DNA of 64,000 nucleotides, from positions 1 to 64,000 of the forward strand of contig NZ_FZOI01000008.1 of the NCBI RefSeq assembly GCF_900188385.1, in the 5' to 3' direction. Under the pieces are notes generated by a model. That model saw nothing but the letters and a program-made list of their open reading frames with translations, searched no databases and was not told the DNA's origin. How positions within the stretch are numbered: position 1 is the stretch's first letter; every line of letters begins with the position of its first letter. Of this stretch, positions 61,407-64,000 are shown piece after piece. Origin of the DNA: Azospirillum sp. RU38E. Lineage in GTDB: Bacteria; Pseudomonadota; Alphaproteobacteria; Azospirillales; Azospirillaceae. Position numbers and translations under genes: made by a program.

Positions 61407-62795
61407 TCACGGGGCCGGTTGTGGCGCGCCCGCGGGGGGCAGTTTTTCCCGCAGGCGCGTCAGCAGGGGGCCGGCGGGGTGATAGGGCTGCAGGTCGCCC
61501 GGCAGGGCCGGACCGGCGATCACCGCCGCCAGCCGACCCATATCATCCAGCAGGAAGGGGGGCGGGGCCAGCCCCGGCGGCAGATCCAGTAATAAAATGG
61601 GCAGCGGCCCTTCCTCCCGCCGGGCGGTGATCATCACCGTGCGGTCGGGCTTGCCGGGCGGATGCAGCAGACTGCCCACCGGCGGGCTGCGCGGGCGGGC
61701 GGGCGCCAGGCCGGGCAGGGGATGCGCCCCCATCTCCACCCGCAGCAGCATGGCCGCCGCCAGCCGGTCCCAGGCCAGCGGCACCGCCTGCCCGCCTGTA
61801 TCGCCCGCCCCGCGCACCGGCAGGGCCGGGGCAGCCCCGGCAGCCAGCCAATCGGGTTGCATGTCCAGCGGCATCAGGGCCAGCCCGTCCAGCCCCAACA
61901 GCAGGGCCGGGCGTTGGCGGGAAGGCGTCTGCACCGACAGCAACGGATCACCGATGGCAACCGCCGGCGGGGTGGCATCCATCACGGCCTCTCCCTCAGC
62001 ATCCATTGTCCCCGGTTCGGCAAAGGAGGCGGGAGACGGCGCAGACGGGGGCAGGGACGCCACCATCATGGCCGGTGCTGGAACTGGAGCAGAAGGCGGC
62101 GGCAGAACAGAAGCGGGCAGGGTGGGGGGCGCTGCCGGCGCACCTGCAGCCGCCATCCCGTCTTCAGCCGCGGGGTTGGCCAGCACCCGCCGGAAATCCG
62201 GCCGGCTGGCCAGCTGGCGCGCGGCATCGGCCAGGGCATTGCCCAGGATCAGCAATTTGCCATCGTCGGAGGCTGGAATATCGGTGCCGCCCCGGCCATG
62301 GCTGGTCAGCACTTGTGGCGGCCTTCCATCCCGCCGCAGGGTCCATTCAACCGATACCGTCGCCGTGCCCGTCTCCCCGATCGGTTTATCGAACCAGAAA
62401 TCATTGGCGCGGCAGAGATCGAATGTAAGCGCAGTGATACGGGCGGAAAGTTCCCAGGGCTGGGCCGGGCGCAGGGGGCCATGGCGCTTGTCATCGGCCA
62501 GCGGGGCGCCGCCCGCCGCCATGCCATCACGCACCGCCATCGACAGCTGCGTGTCCCAGGAAGGGCGCTGATTCCAGGCGATCTCATTGAAGGGCGGACG
62601 GCAGAGCAAGCCGAAACCATAGCCACCGACGCTGCCGCCGCGCGGCACATCAACGACAAGGGTGCCCAGCGCCAGCGGCAAAGGCGGCCCACCGGTGCCG
62701 CGTGGCAAGGGCGTAATGCCCTCGCCACAAGCGGCCAGCAGCAGACAGCAAAGCAGGGCAAGGGCGGGAAGGGGGCGCAAGGGCAGCACAATCAA
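61407..62795 (-). CDS. Putative lipoprotein of unknown function, proline/alanine rich
   Basis: The 462-residue protein begins with a lipoprotein signal peptide (LPALALLCCLLLAACG; Cys about residue 23). Residues about 35-205 form a compact domain with repeated Trp and conserved-looking pieces (PPFNEIAWNQRPSWDTQLSM, WELSARITALTFDLCRANDF, TVSVEWTLRRDGRPPQVLTS). This resembles outer-membrane-associated lipoproteins that carry an ABC-transporter auxiliary-like fold, but the match is weak. The region about 210-290 is Pro/Ala-rich and probably disordered; the C-terminal part is another globular-looking segment. No function assigned. The start is TTG 62795 or GTG 62789; neither has a strong ribosome-binding site. 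Confidence 0.6.
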   Translation of the reverse strand: MIVLPLRPLPALALLCCLLLAACGEGITPLPRGTGGPPLPLALGTLVVDVPRGGSVGGYGFGLLCRPPFNEIAWNQRPSWDTQLSMAVRDGMAAGGAPLADDKRHGPLRPAQPWELSARITALTFDLCRANDFWFDKPIGETGTATVSVEWTLRRDGRPPQVLTSHGRGGTDIPASDDGKLLILGNALADAARQLASRPDFRRVLANPAAEDGMAAAGAPAAPPTLPASVLPPPSAPVPAPAMMVASLPPSAPSPASFAEPGTMDAEGEAVMDATPPAVAIGDPLLSVQTPSRQRPALLLGLDGLALMPLDMQPDWLAAGAAPALPVRGAGDTGGQAVPLAWDRLAAAMLLRVEMGAHPLPGLAPARPRSPPVGSLLHPPGKPDRTVMITARREEGPLPILLLDLPPGLAPPPFLLDDMGRLAAVIAGPALPGDLQPYHPAGPLLTRLREKLPPAGAPQPAP

Positions 62796-62815
62796 TGGGA
62801 TATTTCACCCATTGA
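62792..62815. promoter_or_regulatory. Short palindrome at the lipoprotein start
   Basis: TCAATGGG (62792-62799) pairs with CCCATTGA (62808-62815). It overlaps the proposed TTG start of the lipoprotein gene and could be an operator or a hairpin occluding the start. Confidence 0.35.
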
Positions 62816-62873
62816 AATGCAATTAACCTTTCAGCGCAAGCCCCTGTGCGCAATAGAGCAGGAGGGTGGCCCG

Positions 62874-63302
62874 TTAACCGGTAAGGATGGAGACGATCAG
62901 CGCCTCTTCCACCACCGGCTGACCGACAACATTGTTGGCCAGATCACGCAGCCATTCTTTCAGGTGGTTCACCTGTTCCGGCCCGGAATCCCGGTCCACC
63001 AGATTGTCCTGCGGCAGCCGTTCGGTGACCAGCCCGATGATCCGCGGCTTATAGGCATTCACCAGATCGGCTTCCTGCTGCATCTGTTCGCTTTCGCGCA
63101 CCACCAGGGTGAAGCGCAGCCGCAGATAGGCCAGCCGATCCTTGCCGGGCAGCTGAATGGGCGGGAATTTGATGAAGCGGATTTTCGGGTCGACCGCTTC
63201 CGCAGCCTGTGCCGGGGCCGTATCCACCAGGGCAAGGCAGAGGCCGCCGGCCAGCAGACCGCGCAGCAAGCGACGGCGATCCGGCAAGGATTGCCCGGTC
63301 AT
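62874..63302 (-). CDS. Secreted protein, FliL-like in layout, Tat-type signal
   Basis: The 142-residue protein has a twin-arginine-like signal (DRRRLLRGLLAGGLCLALVD, cleavage after AQA). The body contains LRLRFTLVVRESEQMQQEAD, KPRIIGLVTERLPQDNLVDR, and EWLRDLANNVVGQPVVEEAL. The arrangement (strand, a helix with a charged stretch, then ending in a beta strand VEEALIVSILTG) resembles FliL and similar periplasmic domains, but motif identity is low. Function unknown. The start was set at ATG 63302; ATG 63326 would add eight residues. Confidence 0.6.
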   Translation of the reverse strand: MTGQSLPDRRRLLRGLLAGGLCLALVDTAPAQAAEAVDPKIRFIKFPPIQLPGKDRLAYLRLRFTLVVRESEQMQQEADLVNAYKPRIIGLVTERLPQDNLVDRDSGPEQVNHLKEWLRDLANNVVGQPVVEEALIVSILTG

Positions 63303-63520
63303 AGCGCCCTGATCTTGCCGCCGCATGGTTTGCCGTCCCGACTTCTGCCGTTCATCCACACCCCTGTCTGTCTAGCAAAGAATTCCCCGGTCCCGATAGG
63401 GCAATCCCATGACCTTCCGGTCAGCATGTCCCGCCGGCATGGCTGCTCACGTGATTATCAAACTGATGAGTCCATTTATTCATTTGACGGGCGGCTGATC
63501 CCACGGCACCCTCTCAACAA

Positions 63521-63537
63521 AACTGGACCGTCCAGTT
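63521..63537 (+). promoter_or_regulatory. Candidate operator ahead of the HlyD/EmrA gene
   Basis: AACTGGACCGTCCAGTT is a near-perfect 17 bp palindrome (AACTGGA / TCCAGTT around CCG), 25 bp before the start. Palindromes of this type are typical for TetR-family repressors controlling efflux operons. No other element was recognised in the 260 bp gap from 63303. Confidence 0.55.
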
Positions 63538-63562
63538 CCGTAATTCATCCGGGGGACCGATC

Positions 63563-64000
63563 ATGAACAAGAAGCTGGGGCTGATCCTGGCGGTGCCGCT
63601 GCTGCTGGGGGTGGGTTATGCCGGCTGGCACTGGTGGAGCGAGGGGCGCTTCATCGAAGGCACCGACAATGCCTATGTGGAGGCGGAGATCATCACGCTC
63701 TCCACCCGTGTCGCCGGCCATATCGATCAGGTGGCGGTGGTGGAAAACCAGAAGGTCAAGGAAGGCGATGTCATCCTGCGCCTAGATGACCGGGATTTCC
63801 GCGCCCGGCTGGATCAGGCCCGCGCCCAGCGCGATGCGGCGGCAGCGGCCATCACCAATATTGACAGCCGGCTGGTGCTGGAAGATTCGCTGATCGCCCA
63901 GGCGACGGCCAGCCTGGCCTCTGCCCAGGCAGAGCAGCAGCGGGCCGGGGCCGATGCCAGCCGCTATACCGCCCTGGCCACGCGTGATTTCGCCAGCAAG
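63563..64000 (+). CDS. HlyD/EmrA-family membrane-fusion protein (N-terminal part)
   Basis: The first 146 codons are in the window; the gene continues beyond it. One N-terminal transmembrane helix (LGLILAVPLLLGVGYAGWHW) is followed by the EmrA hallmark GTDNAYVEAEIITLSTRVAG, the lipoyl-like IDQVAVVENQKVKEGDVILR, and a long coiled coil (ARLDQARAQRDAAAAAITNI onward). These proteins bridge an inner-membrane MFS or ABC pump with an outer-membrane channel. It follows GGGGGACC at good spacing. The partner pump is likely downstream, outside the window. Confidence 0.93.
   Translation, partial: MNKKLGLILAVPLLLGVGYAGWHWWSEGRFIEGTDNAYVEAEIITLSTRVAGHIDQVAVVENQKVKEGDVILRLDDRDFRARLDQARAQRDAAAAAITNIDSRLVLEDSLIAQATASLASAQAEQQRAGADASRYTALATRDFASK

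Noticed and set aside
61662-63566. A 634-codon plus-strand frame over the lipoprotein and FliL-like genes
   Set aside because: Translation is Gln/Arg/His-rich without a signal peptide or domain; both minus-strand genes have proper signal peptides.

Overview
The window looks like a chromosomal segment of a high-GC alphaproteobacterium, probably of the Rhodospirillales/Azospirillaceae type. This is inferred from gene content, not from a database search. The pointers are a DivL-type kinase beside ahcY, an ornithine-lipid pair (olsB-olsA), aerobic cobaltochelatase genes (cobS, cobT) with their DnaJ-like neighbour, a SAM-II riboswitch in front of metZ, a bactofilin, and the miaB-phoH-ybeY-corC block. 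Most of the DNA is tightly packed housekeeping sequence; no rRNA, tRNA or CRISPR array was seen.

Layout. 1-6.5 kb: a transposase tail at the left edge, a GST, a Sel1 lipoprotein, MarC, olsB/olsA, an Smr protein, and an Rrf2 regulator divergent from a decayed FAD oxidoreductase. 6.5-16.3 kb: divL-like, ahcY (with a palindromic operator candidate), cobT, a small secreted protein, cobS, a DnaJ-domain protein, an EamA transporter and bolA. 16.4-27.9 kb: a helical phasin-like protein, glnD, an SGNH hydrolase, UspA, a TIGR02186/TSUP pair, pcp, trpS, murJ and a DUF599 membrane protein. 27.9-36 kb: a pentapeptide-repeat protein with a C-terminal PilZ domain, a bactofilin, the argD-argF-hslO operon, a lipoprotein, an RluA-type synthase, and a DUF2157/GDYXXLXY/ABM operon. 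37-43 kb is the accessory-looking part: a 1044-residue RTX protein under an AT-rich upstream region, ppa, and a two-gene operon of an OLD-like ATPase and a stand-alone TOPRIM-like protein. 43-64 kb: pnp, rpsO, DUF1178, a PAS protein, a methyltransferase, TetR, an Mpo1-like protein, a ketopantoate-reductase-like protein, an MFS transporter, a DUF4870-like protein, metZ with SAM-II, secB, an XRE-cupin regulator with a double GNAT, an SDR, miaB-phoH-ybeY-corC, two envelope proteins, and the start of an HlyD/EmrA adaptor.

Two items stand out. First, at least eight copies or partial copies of a 90-165 bp intergenic element share a GC-rich core and end in TACCAA/TTGGTA. Their terminal hairpins differ in sequence from copy to copy but keep their pairing, as expected of a mobilised or structured MITE/REP-like family. 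Second, the ATPase-TOPRIM operon between ppa and pnp looks like an anti-phage or DNA-transaction module. Its ATPase gene contains a sharply AT-rich internal patch of about 250 bp. Other oddities are the tyrosine replacing the phospho-acceptor histidine in the DivL-like kinase, an SDR without its catalytic lysine, an acidic insertion inside YbeY, and two different candidate controls on methionine-cycle genes (ahcY and metZ).
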